From assembly GCF_022870905.1 (NCBI RefSeq), contig NZ_CP091510.1, forward strand, positions 806,001-870,000: a stretch of DNA of 64,000 nucleotides, read 5' to 3'. Every line of letters starts with the position of its first letter. Position 1 is the first letter of the stretch. Under the pieces are notes generated by a model, which worked only from the letters and a program-made list of their open reading frames with translations, was not told the origin of the DNA and searched no databases. Shown in pieces: positions 8,088 to 17,150 of this stretch. Origin of the DNA: Neisseria arctica (GTDB taxonomy: Bacteria; Pseudomonadota; Gammaproteobacteria; Burkholderiales; Neisseriaceae). The position numbers and the translations under genes were made by a program.

Positions 8088-8103
8088 TGGACGTTATTGG
8101 ATA
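8088..8103 (+). repeat. Att-like direct repeat, copy 2
   Basis: Second copy of TGGACGTTATTGGATA, 60 bp from the first and next to the terminator of tRNA-Leu. It may mark the chromosomal junction of the island; the first copy would then be the scar of another element or an integrase arm site. Confidence 0.5.
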
Positions 8104-8114
8104 ATATAAGACGT

Positions 8115-8139
8115 AAAAAAAGCAACCTAAAAGGCTGCT
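8115..8139 (-). terminator. Terminator of tRNA-Leu
   Basis: On the minus strand AGCAGCC pairs with GGTTGCT (one G-U pair) around TTTTA and is followed by a T7 run. It begins a dozen bases after the tRNA CCA end. Confidence 0.7.
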
Positions 8140-8151
8140 GTTTTTTCAGTG

Positions 8152-8236
8152 TGGTGCGGACGGAGAGACTCGAACTCTCACACCTCTCGGCGCCAGAACC
8201 TAAATCTGGTGCGTCTACCAATTTCGCCACGTCCGC
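8152..8236 (-). tRNA. tRNA-Leu (UAG anticodon)
   Basis: 85 nt including an encoded CCA. Acceptor stem GCGGACG/CGTCCGC with discriminator A, D-arm TGGCGAAATTGGTAGACGC, anticodon arm CCAGA-TTTAGGT-TCTGG giving TAG, a long variable arm as expected for a class II tRNA, and T-arm GAGTTCGAGTCTC. It borders the integrase island, as tRNA-Leu genes often do. Confidence 0.95.
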
Positions 8237-8441
8237 AAAGAAAGCAATAATATCAAAAATTTTTAAAGATGCAAAGGGGGAGAGCTTGAAAAGGTGGAAA
8301 AAATGCCCATGTAACGGGGTATTCATTTATATAATACATACAATGGCTGTTTGATATGCCGCTTCAGATTTGGGAAACGCCTGATTGAATGAGGGCGGAT
8401 TTTTAGTTAATTGGTTGTTTTAATTAAATAGAAGGATAAAT

Positions 8442-9113
8442 ATGTCGGCTTTATTAGTTCAGGATTATTTGCAAACCCAAGGTTTGCGGTTGCCGACAGA
8501 TGAAGTGCGGGTAGCACTGATGACGCTGCAGGCAGTTATAAATATGGGTGAGGTTTCGGTAGACCGTAATATTTTATGGTACTGCCGAGATCATGTGGTT
8601 TTATCGGATTACGTGGCTGAAAATTCTGATAATGAAAAGCTGCTTAAACAAATTTTCATGGCCCTTGATTCTGTAGGTAGCCGTTGCGAAGGTTGGCAAA
8701 GTATAGCGGTATATGCATTGATGCCGTCTGAAAACGGGCAGCCTTTTTTATTGCGCTTAGCGCAACAGGGATCGGTATTGGAACAAAAAATCGAGGTAAA
8801 TGAGGAGAGCGGAAGGCGTTATTTATCTTGCCGAACGGCAGCTACCGGTTGGCTGAATGTTGTTAATGATATGCAAAAATGGTTTGAGTTGGGCGAGGTA
8901 GAAGGAGATCATCATCGTTGCTTGAGCCAGATGGTGTTGCCGGTATGTGCTGAAAGCGGCAAAGTATTGGGTGTGGTACAAGTAGATTGTGCACAAAAAA
9001 ATGCTTTTGATAATGCGGTGCAAACTGATTGGGTAGCATTGGCAGTTGCACTGGCCGAACCAATGCAAGCTTTGTTGGGGGAAGGTTCGGAAGGGGAGTG
9101 CGAGAATGAATAA
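8442..9113 (+). CDS. GAF-domain-like protein
   Basis: 223 aa cytoplasmic protein. The N-terminal third is helical (residues 1-75). The remainder resembles a GAF sensor fold: [10 protein letters not shown] near 84, strands around 105-135, and the closing [44 protein letters not shown] (about 165-210), which matches the usual GAF C-terminus. No output domain is attached, so it may bind a small ligand and act on a partner. Its 3' end overlaps the ribA start by 8 bp, so the two are translated together and the ligand could be flavin-related; that link is inference. Confidence 0.7.
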   Translation: MSALLVQDYLQTQGLRLPTDEVRVALMTLQAVINMGEVSVDRNILWYCRDHVVLSDYVAENSDNEKLLKQIFMALDSVGSRCEGWQSIAVYALMPSENGQPFLLRLAQQGSVLEQKIEVNEESGRRYLSCRTAATGWLNVVNDMQKWFELGEVEGDHHRCLSQMVLPVCAESGKVLGVVQVDCAQKNAFDNAVQTDWVALAVALAEPMQALLGEGSEGECENE

Positions 9114-9702
9114 GCCGCTTAAATTTGTCGCATCTTGCCGCCTGCCGACCGAATGGGGTGTTTTTACCATGCATGGCTTTGAAGAGAGCCCGGGCGGACA
9201 GGAGCATATTGCGCTGACAATGGGTGATTTTTCTGACGGAAAGCCTGTTTTGGCTCGAGTTCATTCGGAATGTTTGACTGGAGATGCTTTATTTTCGCAA
9301 AAATGCGATTGTGGTCCTCAATTACAGGCTGCAATGCAGGCAATACAAAAAGAAGGGCGGGGAGTAATAGTATATTTACGCCAAGAAGGACGGGGCATCG
9401 GTTTGATTAATAAGATCCGTGCTTATCAACTGCAAGATCAGGGCTTGGATACGGTAGAGGCAAATGTGGCGTTGGGGTTGCCTGTGGATGCACGCGATTT
9501 CACATTGGCAAAACATATGTTTGAATATTTGGGTATCAGTGAGATACGGTTGTTGACGAATAATCCTCGGAAAGTAGAAGTTTTGCAAAATGCCGGAATT
9601 CATGTGAGCGAGCATGTGCCTTTGCAAGTGGGGTTGAATTCTGAAAATCAATCTTATTTACATACTAAGGCGGAGAAGTTCGGACATTGGTTGGATGTTT
9701 AA
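9106..9702 (+). CDS. ribA: GTP cyclohydrolase II
   Basis: First step of riboflavin synthesis: opens GTP to 2,5-diamino-6-ribosylamino-pyrimidinone phosphate, formate and pyrophosphate. 198 aa from ATG 9106, the usual size for a stand-alone RibA. Zinc ligands Cys 56, 67 and 69 lie in [20 protein letters not shown]. The GTP-binding and catalytic segment [10 protein letters not shown] and the C-terminal [13 protein letters not shown] are intact. The start is fixed by GGGGAG about nine bases upstream; a longer frame to 9046 overlaps the GAF gene too far. A stand-alone RibA (not fused to RibB) is normal for Neisseria. Confidence 0.96.
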   Translation: MNKPLKFVASCRLPTEWGVFTMHGFEESPGGQEHIALTMGDFSDGKPVLARVHSECLTGDALFSQKCDCGPQLQAAMQAIQKEGRGVIVYLRQEGRGIGLINKIRAYQLQDQGLDTVEANVALGLPVDARDFTLAKHMFEYLGISEIRLLTNNPRKVEVLQNAGIHVSEHVPLQVGLNSENQSYLHTKAEKFGHWLDV

Positions 9703-9785
9703 AATAAAAGTAATATTTGGATGAAATTAATTTTTATTAATTTCAGATATTTATTTTATTTTTAATAGAAAGATAAATAAAGTGC

Positions 9786-9814
9786 TTGCGCGCATGTAAG
9801 AAATTTGGTTTAAT
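9786..9814 (+). promoter_or_regulatory. Promoter of the tRNA-Val/tRNA-Asp unit
   Basis: TTGCGC (9786-9791), a 17-base spacer and TTTAAT (9809-9814). The inverted repeat TTCTCGC/GCGAGAA (9819-9840) follows and ends 7 bp before tRNA-Val. Confidence 0.4.
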
Positions 9815-9847
9815 TACGTTCTCGCAACGTTAAGCGAGAATAAAAAA

Positions 9848-9923
9848 GGGTGATTAGCTCAGTTGGTAGAGCGTCTGCCTTACAAGCAGAATGTCGGCGG
9901 TTCGACTCCGTCATCACCCACCA
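9848..9923 (+). tRNA. tRNA-Val (UAC anticodon)
   Basis: 76 nt with encoded CCA. Acceptor GGGTGAT/ATCACCC, D-arm TAGCTCAGTTGGTAGAGC, anticodon arm CTGCCTTACAAGCAG with TAC, T-arm CGGCGGTTCGACTCCGTC. First gene of a two-tRNA transcript. Confidence 0.97.
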
Positions 9924-9935
9924 AGTCTTTTATGC

Positions 9936-10012
9936 GGAGTGGTAGTTCAGTTGGTTAGAATACCGGCCTGTCACGCCGGGGGTCGCGGGTTCGAGCCCCG
10001 TCCACTCCGCCA
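9936..10012 (+). tRNA. tRNA-Asp (GUC anticodon)
   Basis: 77 nt with encoded CCA. Acceptor GGAGTGG/CCACTCC with discriminator G, D-arm TAGTTCAGTTGGTTAGAATA, anticodon arm CCGGCCTGTCACGCCGG with GTC, and T-arm CGCGGGTTCGAGCCCCG. It follows tRNA-Val after 12 bp. Confidence 0.97.
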
Positions 10013-10022
10013 ATATTCGAAG

Positions 10023-10060
10023 AAGAGCCTGATAATATCATCAGGCTCTTCTTCTCTTTT
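10023..10060 (+). terminator. Intrinsic terminator of the tRNA unit
   Basis: AAGAGCCTGAT pairs perfectly with ATCAGGCTCTT around AATATC and is followed by CTTCTCTTTTT. A DUS pair at 10084-10118 provides a second stop. Confidence 0.85.
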
Positions 10061-10083
10061 TAGAAGAATATTTTTATAATATT

Positions 10084-10118
10084 AAAAGCCGTCTGAAATA
10101 TATTTCAGACGGCTTTTT
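10084..10118 (+). terminator. DUS inverted-repeat terminator
   Basis: AAAGCCGTCTGAAA and its complement flank TAT; TTTTT follows. Backup terminator behind the tRNA genes. Confidence 0.65.
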
Positions 10119-10685
10119 GTGATTTGAAGAAATGTAAATATTTTATATCTTATTTGGTTGAACTTAAATTTATTGTGCTTACTCTTTTCTTTATATCAGA
10201 AAAATCAATAATATTAAAATGCGATAAAATGAATTTCTTTATAAAATATCAGCATATTAATATCTTATGTGATGGTGCGATACGGCAAAATCGTAAGACC
10301 CTTTATAAAATAAAAAAATAACTGCCTAAAGAATATTTGTTTGATATAAAAGTGCTAAATAATCTTTATATTAAAGTAATATCAGGCCGTATCTGAATTA
10401 CAGATAACCCACGACTTGGTAAGGGGGTGTTTTGAATAAGTTTGTATCAGCCTATTGAAAAAGGCCGTCTGAAATTTCAGACGGCTTATCGCTGCAATGC
10501 TTTCCCCGTCTTTGTTAGCCGCCTGAAAGCAAAGGGCAAGCCGATAAAGCTGATACTGATTGCCATCATGCGTAAATTGGCCGTAATAGCATTTACCTTG
10601 CTTCAAAACGGGCAAGATTTCCAGCCAAGCCGCTACCAGTAAGCAAATTTAAAAGCCTTAGATATTAAGAGACTGAAAAAGAAAA
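10119..10685. other. AT-rich intergenic stretch with a DUS pair
   Basis: No gene I can support. Very AT-rich up to about 10420, then a DUS inverted pair (10464-10485). From 10490 to 10640 the composition returns to coding-like GC, but frames are short. On the minus strand one frame reads like a hydrophobic transporter end (SISFIGLPFAFRRL), without start or context, so a gene remnant is possible. Confidence 0.4.
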
Positions 10686-10708
10686 ACACCCTGAATAAGT
10701 CAGGGTGT
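10686..10708 (-). terminator. Intrinsic terminator of lctP
   Basis: ACACCCTGA/TCAGGGTGT perfect 9-bp stem around a five-base loop; on the minus strand it is followed by TTTTTCTTTTT. It lies about 75 bp after the lctP stop. Confidence 0.8.
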
Positions 10709-10783
10709 GGCTTCATGAAATGTCAAGAAATGTAAATATATTTGACGATGTAATACACTATCTTTTTGATATATAGCCTAAAT

Positions 10784-12547
10784 TTATGAAGAGGCTTTGC
10801 CTTTATTCATGCTCATAACGGTCAGGAAAAGTGCTGCAAAGACTACCGCGGCAATTGTCCAGCCCAAGCTGCCTGTGATCAGGGCTTGGCCAATCAGGCC
10901 GCCTTGAATAACGTAGTAGCACATCGGAATCAGAGTTTTACGGATGATATCACCTTCACGGTTAATCAAACCGACTACCGCAGCCGCAGCTACCACATTG
11001 TGTACGGCGATCATATTACCTGCTGCTCCACCAATCGCTTGCAATGCAACTACCAGTGCGGAAGCGTCAATGTTGGAATAAACTTCTTGGGCGGTTGAAA
11101 ATTGGAAGTAGGAGAACATCATGTTGCTGACTGTATTTGAGCCTGCAATAAATGCGCCTAAAGCACCAATCCAAGGAGCAACATTCGGCCATGCATTACT
11201 GAACCAATCTGCCGCACTTTGTGCCAACACCATCGGCATGGCGGGTAGAGCTCCGGCTGCAGTCATATCACCAGAAGCGGAGTTGATGAACACTTGTACC
11301 ATCGGAACAGACAACAGCAGTGCAGGTGCTGCGGATATCATAGTTTTGCCTGAGTTGCCCCAACCGCGCATGAAGTTTTTCATGCTCATACTAAAGAGAG
11401 GGATGCACAACAGAGACACTAAGATTAATACTGTACCCGGAGAGTAACCGAACTGTACTTTAGAGGTGATGGAGGTACCAAACAGATTGCTAAGAGTAAT
11501 AGTGGTAAGCTCCCCGGTTAAGAATGCTTTTAACGGAGCAACTACACGGGTCAGAATTAGCACGCCGATTACGATTACATAAGGAGCAAAGGCGCGGAAT
11601 ACAGAGAAAGTCGGTTTATTGTCGTCTTGGCTATCTTCCAAATTGCCTACCCAGGTGCTCTCCCATTTGTTGCGTTCAGGAAAGTCGAATACTTCTTTGG
11701 GTACGAACCAACCGCGCTTGGCTGCGGGTACGACAATCATCAGGCCGACAAAACCGCCTACCAATGAAGGAAACTCCGGGCCTAAGAAATGGGCAACCAA
11801 GTAGTAGGGGAAAGTAAAGGCGATACCGGCAAACAAGGCAAATTTCCAGGCAGCTAAACCTTCGCGGAAAGAGCGTTTTTCACCGAAGAATCGGGTTAGC
11901 ATGCTGACCAAAATTAGCGGAATGAGGAAACCCACCAAAGCATGTAGTAGGCCGACATTGGCGGTAATCTGCATCAGGTATTGTTCTACGGTAGCGGGAG
12001 CAACTGCGGCTGCAACATCTTCTTTGTTGTTGATGCCGGTCCATACGCCCAGAAGCAGAGGTGTGCCTACTGCGCCGAAAGATACGGGAGTAGATTGGAT
12101 AATCAATACCGACATAACGGCAGCCATTGCCGGGAAGCCCAAAGCCAGTAGCAAAGGAGCGCCTACGGCAGACGGTGTACCAAAGCCGGAAGAACCTTCT
12201 ACCAGAGAACCAAATAACCAGGCAACGATGATTACCTGAACACGGCGGTCGGGTGAGATATCCATAAAGCCTTGGCGGATAGATTTGATGGCACCGCTTT
12301 CTTTAAGAGTATTCAACAGCAAAATTGCTCCGAATACGATATACAGTACGGTTAGGGCGACAATGACGCCATTTACGGTAGCCGCTGCAACGACGGCCGA
12401 ATTTGTTTGCCAGACAAACAAAGCCAAAAGGGCGGTCACCAAATAGGCCGTCCCCATGGAAATTTTGACTGACAGACGCATTACCACCAATAAAACGAAT
12501 ACGGTGATAATGGGGAGCAATGCTAAAAATGTATGCAAAATGCTCAT
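10784..12547 (-). CDS. lctP: L-lactate permease
   Basis: Inner-membrane lactate/proton symporter of the LctP (LldP/GlcA) family, 587 aa. It has about 12-14 hydrophobic segments and the family stretches [41 protein letters not shown] and [19 protein letters not shown]. The start at ATG 12547 is set by GGAG eight bases upstream. It lies 247 bp downstream of the lutACB genes on the same strand, with a DUS in the gap, so it may be part of the same regulon with its own promoter. Lactate is a main carbon source of Neisseria on mucosa and in blood. Confidence 0.95.
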   Translation of the reverse strand: MSILHTFLALLPIITVFVLLVVMRLSVKISMGTAYLVTALLALFVWQTNSAVVAAATVNGVIVALTVLYIVFGAILLLNTLKESGAIKSIRQGFMDISPDRRVQVIIVAWLFGSLVEGSSGFGTPSAVGAPLLLALGFPAMAAVMSVLIIQSTPVSFGAVGTPLLLGVWTGINNKEDVAAAVAPATVEQYLMQITANVGLLHALVGFLIPLILVSMLTRFFGEKRSFREGLAAWKFALFAGIAFTFPYYLVAHFLGPEFPSLVGGFVGLMIVVPAAKRGWFVPKEVFDFPERNKWESTWVGNLEDSQDDNKPTFSVFRAFAPYVIVIGVLILTRVVAPLKAFLTGELTTITLSNLFGTSITSKVQFGYSPGTVLILVSLLCIPLFSMSMKNFMRGWGNSGKTMISAAPALLLSVPMVQVFINSASGDMTAAGALPAMPMVLAQSAADWFSNAWPNVAPWIGALGAFIAGSNTVSNMMFSYFQFSTAQEVYSNIDASALVVALQAIGGAAGNMIAVHNVVAAAAVVGLINREGDIIRKTLIPMCYYVIQGGLIGQALITGSLGWTIAAVVFAALFLTVMSMNKGKASS

Positions 12548-12794
12548 GGTTTTCTCCAAAATGATGATGGATTGCTTGTTAAGCCAGGTATTTTTGTTTT
12601 GTACCGCACAGTTTCCCCAAATAAGGTATTTCTAGGATATGGCGGTTATGGTTATTGTGTTATTTGGCCGGGTTGTTATTCTCCTTCTTCCAATTGTTTT
12701 CAGATGGCCTGTTTGGTTATGTAGAGGCCGTCTGAAAAACCTCTTAACTGTGTATTTTGATTACTTGCAGGTATTGCGGGTAATCATCATGTGT

Positions 12795-14252
12795 TTAGGT
12801 ATTTTTTTGTTTTTCCGTTTGTTTTTCCGCAACCATCTGATGTAGTGTTTTGGCTGCAGGTTTGAGTGGTACGTGGTTGAGAGTCCAGCCCATTTGCTGG
12901 CTAGGAGCCAAGGCGCGGAAGGTGGTTGCCGCCCAACCAAAGGCTCGGTAGGCTTTTTTGCCGCCGAAAATACCGTTAAAGGTACGCCAGGCAATTTGTT
13001 CACCTAGGTTGTGAGAAGCGCCTTGGCCTTTAATCGGATATGTAACTTGCTCGTTAGGGGAGCGCTGCGCTTCTTCGCGCAGACGTGCCATTTGTTCTGT
13101 AATCGGAATTTTTACCGGGCAAACCTCTACACAGGCGCCGCACATCGAGCAGGCTGTCGGCAAATCGCGGGTTTTATCCAAGCCCAGTAAGTGTGGTGAA
13201 ATGATTTCGCCGATAGGGCCGGGGTAGGTAGTACCATAGGCGGCACCGCCGATGCGGCTGTATACCGGGCAATGGTTCATGCACGCGCCGCAACGGATAC
13301 ATTGCAAGGTTCGGCGCATTTGTTCTTCGCCGTAAGCTTGCGTACGGCCATTATCCAGCAGTACCAGATGCATTTCCTGCGGACCGTCCAGTTCGTTGAT
13401 GCGGCGGGGGCCGGTGATCATATTGAAATAGGTAGTGATAGGTTGTCCGATGGCACTGCGCGGTAATAGGCTGTATAGAGGCGGAATGTCGGACAGTTTT
13501 GCCACGACTTTCTCAATGCCGGTAATGGCAATGTGTACCAGTGGTACGGTTGTGGTTAAGCGGCCGTTACCTTCGTTCTCTACCAAACACAAAGTACCGG
13601 TTTCGGCAACGGCGAAATTTACGCCGCTTAGGCCGACATCGGCGGTGCGGTAGATATCGCGCAGGGCTTTGCGGGCAATACCGGTGAGTTCGTCTACATC
13701 GTCGGTCAGTGCGGTAGAGAGGTGGTCGCGGAATAGCTCGCTTACTTGTTGTTTGGTTTTGTGAATGGCGGGCATCACGATGTGGGTTGGTTTTTCACCG
13801 GCCATCTGAACAATGTATTCGCCCAAATCACTTTCAATCGCACTGATGCCGTGGTCTTCCAAATAATGGTTCAGCTCGATTTCCTCGCTCACCATAGATT
13901 TGCCCTTAACCATCAGCTTACCGTTATGTTGTGTAACGATATTGTGGATGATTTGGCAGGCTTCTTTAGGCGTTTCCGCCCAATGAACCTTCACGCCCAA
14001 GCGGGTGAGGTTACTTTCCAGTTGCTCCAAAAGCTCCGGCAGACGTGAGAGTGAGCGTTGGCGGATATGCTCGCACAGACTGCGTAAGCCTTGCAGTTCG
14101 ACTTCATCCGACAGAGAAGCCTTGCGACGGGTCATCAACATATCCATGGCCGTACGCAGGCTTTTGCGTAAGGGCTTGTCGGCCAGCGCGACTTGTGAAT
14201 TTTGCTTGAATGTTTCCGGTTGGGGATGAATGGTGATTACAGGCTTGCTCAT
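12795..14252 (-). CDS. lutB: L-lactate oxidation iron-sulfur protein LutB
   Basis: 485 aa subunit of the LutABC L-lactate oxidase complex, cytoplasmic face of the membrane. The N-terminal two thirds is an LUD domain (CoA-transferase-like fold; ADVGLSGVNFAVAETGTLCLVENEGNGR). Then come two 4Fe-4S motifs, CIRCGACMNHCPVY and CSMCGACVEVCPVKIP, and a C-terminal LutB-specific helix region. Its ATG overlaps the lutC stop by four bases (ATGA), so translation is coupled. Gene order here is lutA-lutC-lutB, as in other Neisseria. Confidence 0.95.
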   Translation of the reverse strand: MSKPVITIHPQPETFKQNSQVALADKPLRKSLRTAMDMLMTRRKASLSDEVELQGLRSLCEHIRQRSLSRLPELLEQLESNLTRLGVKVHWAETPKEACQIIHNIVTQHNGKLMVKGKSMVSEEIELNHYLEDHGISAIESDLGEYIVQMAGEKPTHIVMPAIHKTKQQVSELFRDHLSTALTDDVDELTGIARKALRDIYRTADVGLSGVNFAVAETGTLCLVENEGNGRLTTTVPLVHIAITGIEKVVAKLSDIPPLYSLLPRSAIGQPITTYFNMITGPRRINELDGPQEMHLVLLDNGRTQAYGEEQMRRTLQCIRCGACMNHCPVYSRIGGAAYGTTYPGPIGEIISPHLLGLDKTRDLPTACSMCGACVEVCPVKIPITEQMARLREEAQRSPNEQVTYPIKGQGASHNLGEQIAWRTFNGIFGGKKAYRAFGWAATTFRALAPSQQMGWTLNHVPLKPAAKTLHQMVAEKQTEKQKNT

Positions 14253-14953
14253 GCGGTTTCCTCCAGGTCCGCCGGATTAATGTGATCGGGCAGAACAGCC
14301 AAGACGACCATATCGCGCGGACCGTGCGCACCATATGCCAAAGTCAGCTGGATATCGGCGGTTTTGGAAGGGCCTGACACCAATACAACGTTGGTCGGCA
14401 TGTCGCCGGCCATCTGTTCGCCTTCTACGGCTTGGTGAAAGTTGTTATACATACGGGTAGTATCGAACAAGCAAATATGTACCGGTGGTACCAAGCTTTG
14501 GCTGCGGGGTTCTTCAGGTGTGGGCCAAAGCATCAGTGTGCCGGTGTGGGCGATACCGCAACGCGAAGAGGTAAAGCCGGCATCAACACCGTTGAAAAAT
14601 TCGTCTTTCCAATCTTCGATTAGTCGGTCGAATACTTTGATTTCTACTTCAGGAGCATTGCTTTGCAAGGCTTGGGCGGCGAGCTTGCCATGCTCTGTCT
14701 GCATCGGCATCAGGATATTTTTCAAACCCTTTTCTTGCGTTACTTGGCAGAAAACCTGAGTCCAATTGTTTGAGTTTACCCAGTAAATTTCGGTTTTGAC
14801 TGCACGCATGGCTTTGGCCCAATGTTTGAGACGATCGGTTTCGTTTGGCCATTGAGGTGTCATTTCGGCGTAATAATCGAAGGTATCAGGTTCGCGCATC
14901 GGGTAGGCATCGGCTTTGCGCAGTTTAGCTAAAATATTTTCACGTGCACTCAT
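14249..14953 (-). CDS. lutC: L-lactate utilisation protein LutC
   Basis: 234 aa LUD-domain protein, third component of the LutABC lactate oxidation complex. Seen are WVNSNNWTQVFCQVTQEKGLKNILMP near residues 60-85, the conserved SRCGIAHTGTLMLWPTPEEPRSQSLVPPVHICL (about 140-175), and SGPSKTADIQLTLAYGAHGPRDMVV near the end. ATG 14953 overlaps the lutA TGA (ATGA); a longer frame to 15106 lies inside lutA and has no ribosome site. It overlaps lutB by four bases as well. Confidence 0.94.
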   Translation of the reverse strand: MSARENILAKLRKADAYPMREPDTFDYYAEMTPQWPNETDRLKHWAKAMRAVKTEIYWVNSNNWTQVFCQVTQEKGLKNILMPMQTEHGKLAAQALQSNAPEVEIKVFDRLIEDWKDEFFNGVDAGFTSSRCGIAHTGTLMLWPTPEEPRSQSLVPPVHICLFDTTRMYNNFHQAVEGEQMAGDMPTNVVLVSGPSKTADIQLTLAYGAHGPRDMVVLAVLPDHINPADLEETA

Positions 14954-15714
14954 GATTTCCCTCCCGTACGTTCTAATAAGAAGGTTGCAATGTGCTTGGG
15001 TTTGGGCATACCGGGTTCGTCTTTGGCGATTTTTCCGCCGATATTCAACATGCAGCCGGCATCGGCGCTGATGATTTCTACTGCACCTGTTTCCTTGAAG
15101 GCGCAAACCTTATCGGCAACCATCGCACCGGAAATATCGGGATGTTTTACTGAGAAGGTACCGCCGAAGCCGCAGCACTCACTTTCGTGGTCGTGTACGA
15201 CACGTTCTACGTTGGTAAGGCTGTCGACAAGCTGCCAGCCGGTGAGGTGCACGCCCATTTCGCGGCGGGCAGAACAAGAAGTGTGTACAGCCACCTTGGC
15301 AGGCTGACCTTTATCTTGCGGTTGGTAACCGATACCAACCAAAAAATTGGTGAATTCGACTACACGCGCGGCAATATCTGTAGCTTTTGCTTCGTAGGGC
15401 GTATCTTTGAACAGACCGGGCCAATGATGTTTCATCATGCCGCCGCAAGAGCCTGAAGGCACGACAATCGGCCAGTTTTCGGGAAAAAGATCAAGCTGTG
15501 ATTTGGCTACATCGAACGAATCTTTAGGATGGCCTGAAGTAAAGGCCGGTTGGCCGCAGCAGGTTTGTTCCATAGGGAAATGTACACGTATACCCTGCTG
15601 TTCGAGCAGGGTAATGGCATCCATACCCGCTTCGGGCATGAAAATATCAAGCAGGCAGGTGCCGAAAAAATAAACGTCGCTCGGCATTGTGGCGGTGGGT
15701 GCCGGTGAAGCCAT
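14950..15714 (-). CDS. lutA: L-lactate utilisation protein LutA (CCG-domain)
   Basis: 254 aa. Two copies of the cysteine-rich CCG domain that bind Fe-S clusters: the first ends QTCCGQPAF...GSCGGMMKHHW, the second runs SCSARREMG...ESECCGFGGTFSVKHP to DAGCMLNIGG. It passes electrons from L-lactate within LutABC. First gene of the lutACB operon; the next gene overlaps it by four bases. A palindromic operator lies 23 bp upstream and a GntR-family regulator is divergent. Confidence 0.94.
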   Translation of the reverse strand: MASPAPTATMPSDVYFFGTCLLDIFMPEAGMDAITLLEQQGIRVHFPMEQTCCGQPAFTSGHPKDSFDVAKSQLDLFPENWPIVVPSGSCGGMMKHHWPGLFKDTPYEAKATDIAARVVEFTNFLVGIGYQPQDKGQPAKVAVHTSCSARREMGVHLTGWQLVDSLTNVERVVHDHESECCGFGGTFSVKHPDISGAMVADKVCAFKETGAVEIISADAGCMLNIGGKIAKDEPGMPKPKHIATFLLERTGGKS

Positions 15715-15736
15715 TTTGTGTTATCCTTCTTTGGTT

Positions 15737-15753
15737 AATTGGTATGACCAATT
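15737..15753. promoter_or_regulatory. GntR/LldR-type operator of the lut operon
   Basis: Perfect palindrome AATTGGT-ATG-ACCAATT, matching the TNGTNNNACNA core recognised by LldR/FadR-subfamily regulators. It lies 23 bp before the lutA start, between lutA and the divergent GntR gene, where bound repressor would block lutACB transcription. Confidence 0.75.
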
Positions 15754-15965
15754 TTTTTAAGCTTTTCGACACTTTACAAAAGCTTGCAGGTTCGGTCAAT
15801 TCATTTGCCATCAATTAAAATGTAAAAAATGTAATAAGATGTAGTTTATTTTGGTATTAAAAAAGCTTTATTTAGAAAAAAATTGCTGATTAAGTAAGTC
15901 GTTACCAGATTTTATTGTAGGTGGTGACAATCGTTGAGATGATGTTAATAAAAAGGAGCTATATA

Positions 15966-16751
15966 GTGGGAAATTCGCAAATTCGCCCGCTGTCGGTTAC
16001 CGAGCAGGTAGTTGCTGTATTGGAACAGAATATTTTGGATGGTGTGTACAGCAGTGGTGCCAAGCTGCCTCCGGAGCGGAAATTGGCCGAAGAGTTTGGT
16101 GTTTCCAGGCCATCCGTACGTGCCGCATTACAAATGTTGGTCGCTCGCGGTATGGTCGTGTCGCGGCATGGGGACGGACATTATGTATCCGTACGTTTGG
16201 AAGAGGGATTGCTCAACGGCTGGCAGGAATTATTGGAACGGCATGAATATCTGCAAAATGACGTATTGGATTTCCGCCGCTCTTTAGAAGGTGTTATCGC
16301 GGGTTTGGCGGCAGAGAGGCGTACGGATACCGATTTGAACCGCTTGCAGTTTTGGTTGGATGAGCTGGAAAGTGCGTATCAAAGCGGTAATATCGAAAGA
16401 CAATCGGAAGCAGACGTAAACTTTCATCAAGCCGTGGCGGAGGCTGCGCACAATATATTGTTCGCACATATTTCGGGCAGCCTGTTACATATGTTACACC
16501 GCCATACACAGCAGAATTTAGCCAATATGTTCGGTGTGGCTGATGTAAAGCCTCAGTTGATGTCGCAGCACCGTGCTATTTTTGAAGCCATTCGTGCCCA
16601 GTTGCCTCATGCGGCTGCTGCTGCTGCCCAAGGCCACTTGGATTTTGTCGGAAGCTGTCTGACACAGGAAAGAGAACAAAGCCATTGGCGGCAGCGGGCG
16701 GAAGCTTTGGCTGCGAAAGATTTGAGGGAATATAAGGGCAACGGTAAATAG
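15966..16751 (+). CDS. lutR: GntR family (FadR/LldR type) lactate regulator
   Basis: About 261 aa from GTG 15966, chosen because AAGGAG lies seven bases upstream; a longer frame starting at 15921 lacks one. Residues 8-75 form the GntR winged helix (LEQNILDGVYSSGAKLPPERKLAEEFGVSRPSVRAALQML). The remainder is an FCD all-helical effector domain with Asp and His metal ligands (ADVNFHQAVAEAAHN; SQHRAIFEAIRA). Divergent from lutACB with a matching palindrome between them, so it most likely represses lactate genes until lactate binds. The symbol follows context, not a sequence comparison. Confidence 0.85.
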   Translation: MGNSQIRPLSVTEQVVAVLEQNILDGVYSSGAKLPPERKLAEEFGVSRPSVRAALQMLVARGMVVSRHGDGHYVSVRLEEGLLNGWQELLERHEYLQNDVLDFRRSLEGVIAGLAAERRTDTDLNRLQFWLDELESAYQSGNIERQSEADVNFHQAVAEAAHNILFAHISGSLLHMLHRHTQQNLANMFGVADVKPQLMSQHRAIFEAIRAQLPHAAAAAAQGHLDFVGSCLTQEREQSHWRQRAEALAAKDLREYKGNGK

Positions 16752-17150
16752 TAAAGTTTTGCTATATTTGCCGGCAACAACCAGAAGATAATTTTGTTAT
16801 GATATAAATTTTGCCAGGTTGTTTGGCAGATAGTAATTAAGAATGTGGGAGCAGAAAAATCATTATGTTGTTTCAGAGGGAGTACGGGAGCTTTTTATTC
16901 TTTAGTGAAAGGCTGATTTGTGGCAAGATAATGGTTTGCCGTATCAATAACGATAAAATAACAAATACGGTAAATCTTTCAGACGGCCTGCTGCTTTCAT
17001 GGCGTTAAATATCCTATTCCAATCATTAGCTTGCAGTAGTGAAACGATAAATTATGCCGTCTGAAAATTTTTCTACACTTATATATTTGCCTACCGGTAA
17101 GCGTATTAAATTTATCGGCGTTGGCGTAATAAAATTAAACGGAGCAGATT
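16752..17150. other. Intergenic region before rhlE
   Basis: About 400 bases with two unpaired DUS (16979-16988 and 17055-17064) and no supported gene. GGAG at 17141-17144 is the ribosome site of rhlE. An ATG at 17054 leads to a short frame only. Confidence 0.5.

Noticed and set aside
8078..8326. 82-codon minus-strand frame over the tRNA-Leu gene
   Set aside because: FADVAKLVDAPDLGSGAERCESSSL is the usual translation of a tRNA-Leu gene, not a protein.
9891..10079. 62-codon frame over tRNA-Val and tRNA-Asp
   Set aside because: VVVQLVRIPACHAGGRGFEPRPL is the translated tRNA-Asp sequence.
10124..10321. 65-codon plus-strand frame after the tRNA terminators
   Set aside because: Very AT-rich and low complexity (Ile, Lys, Phe, Asn), no ribosome site.
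10382..10615. Minus-strand frame before lctP's terminator
   Set aside because: It includes a translated DUS pair and no family signature; another frame there looks like a transporter end (SISFIGLPFAF), so at most a remnant.
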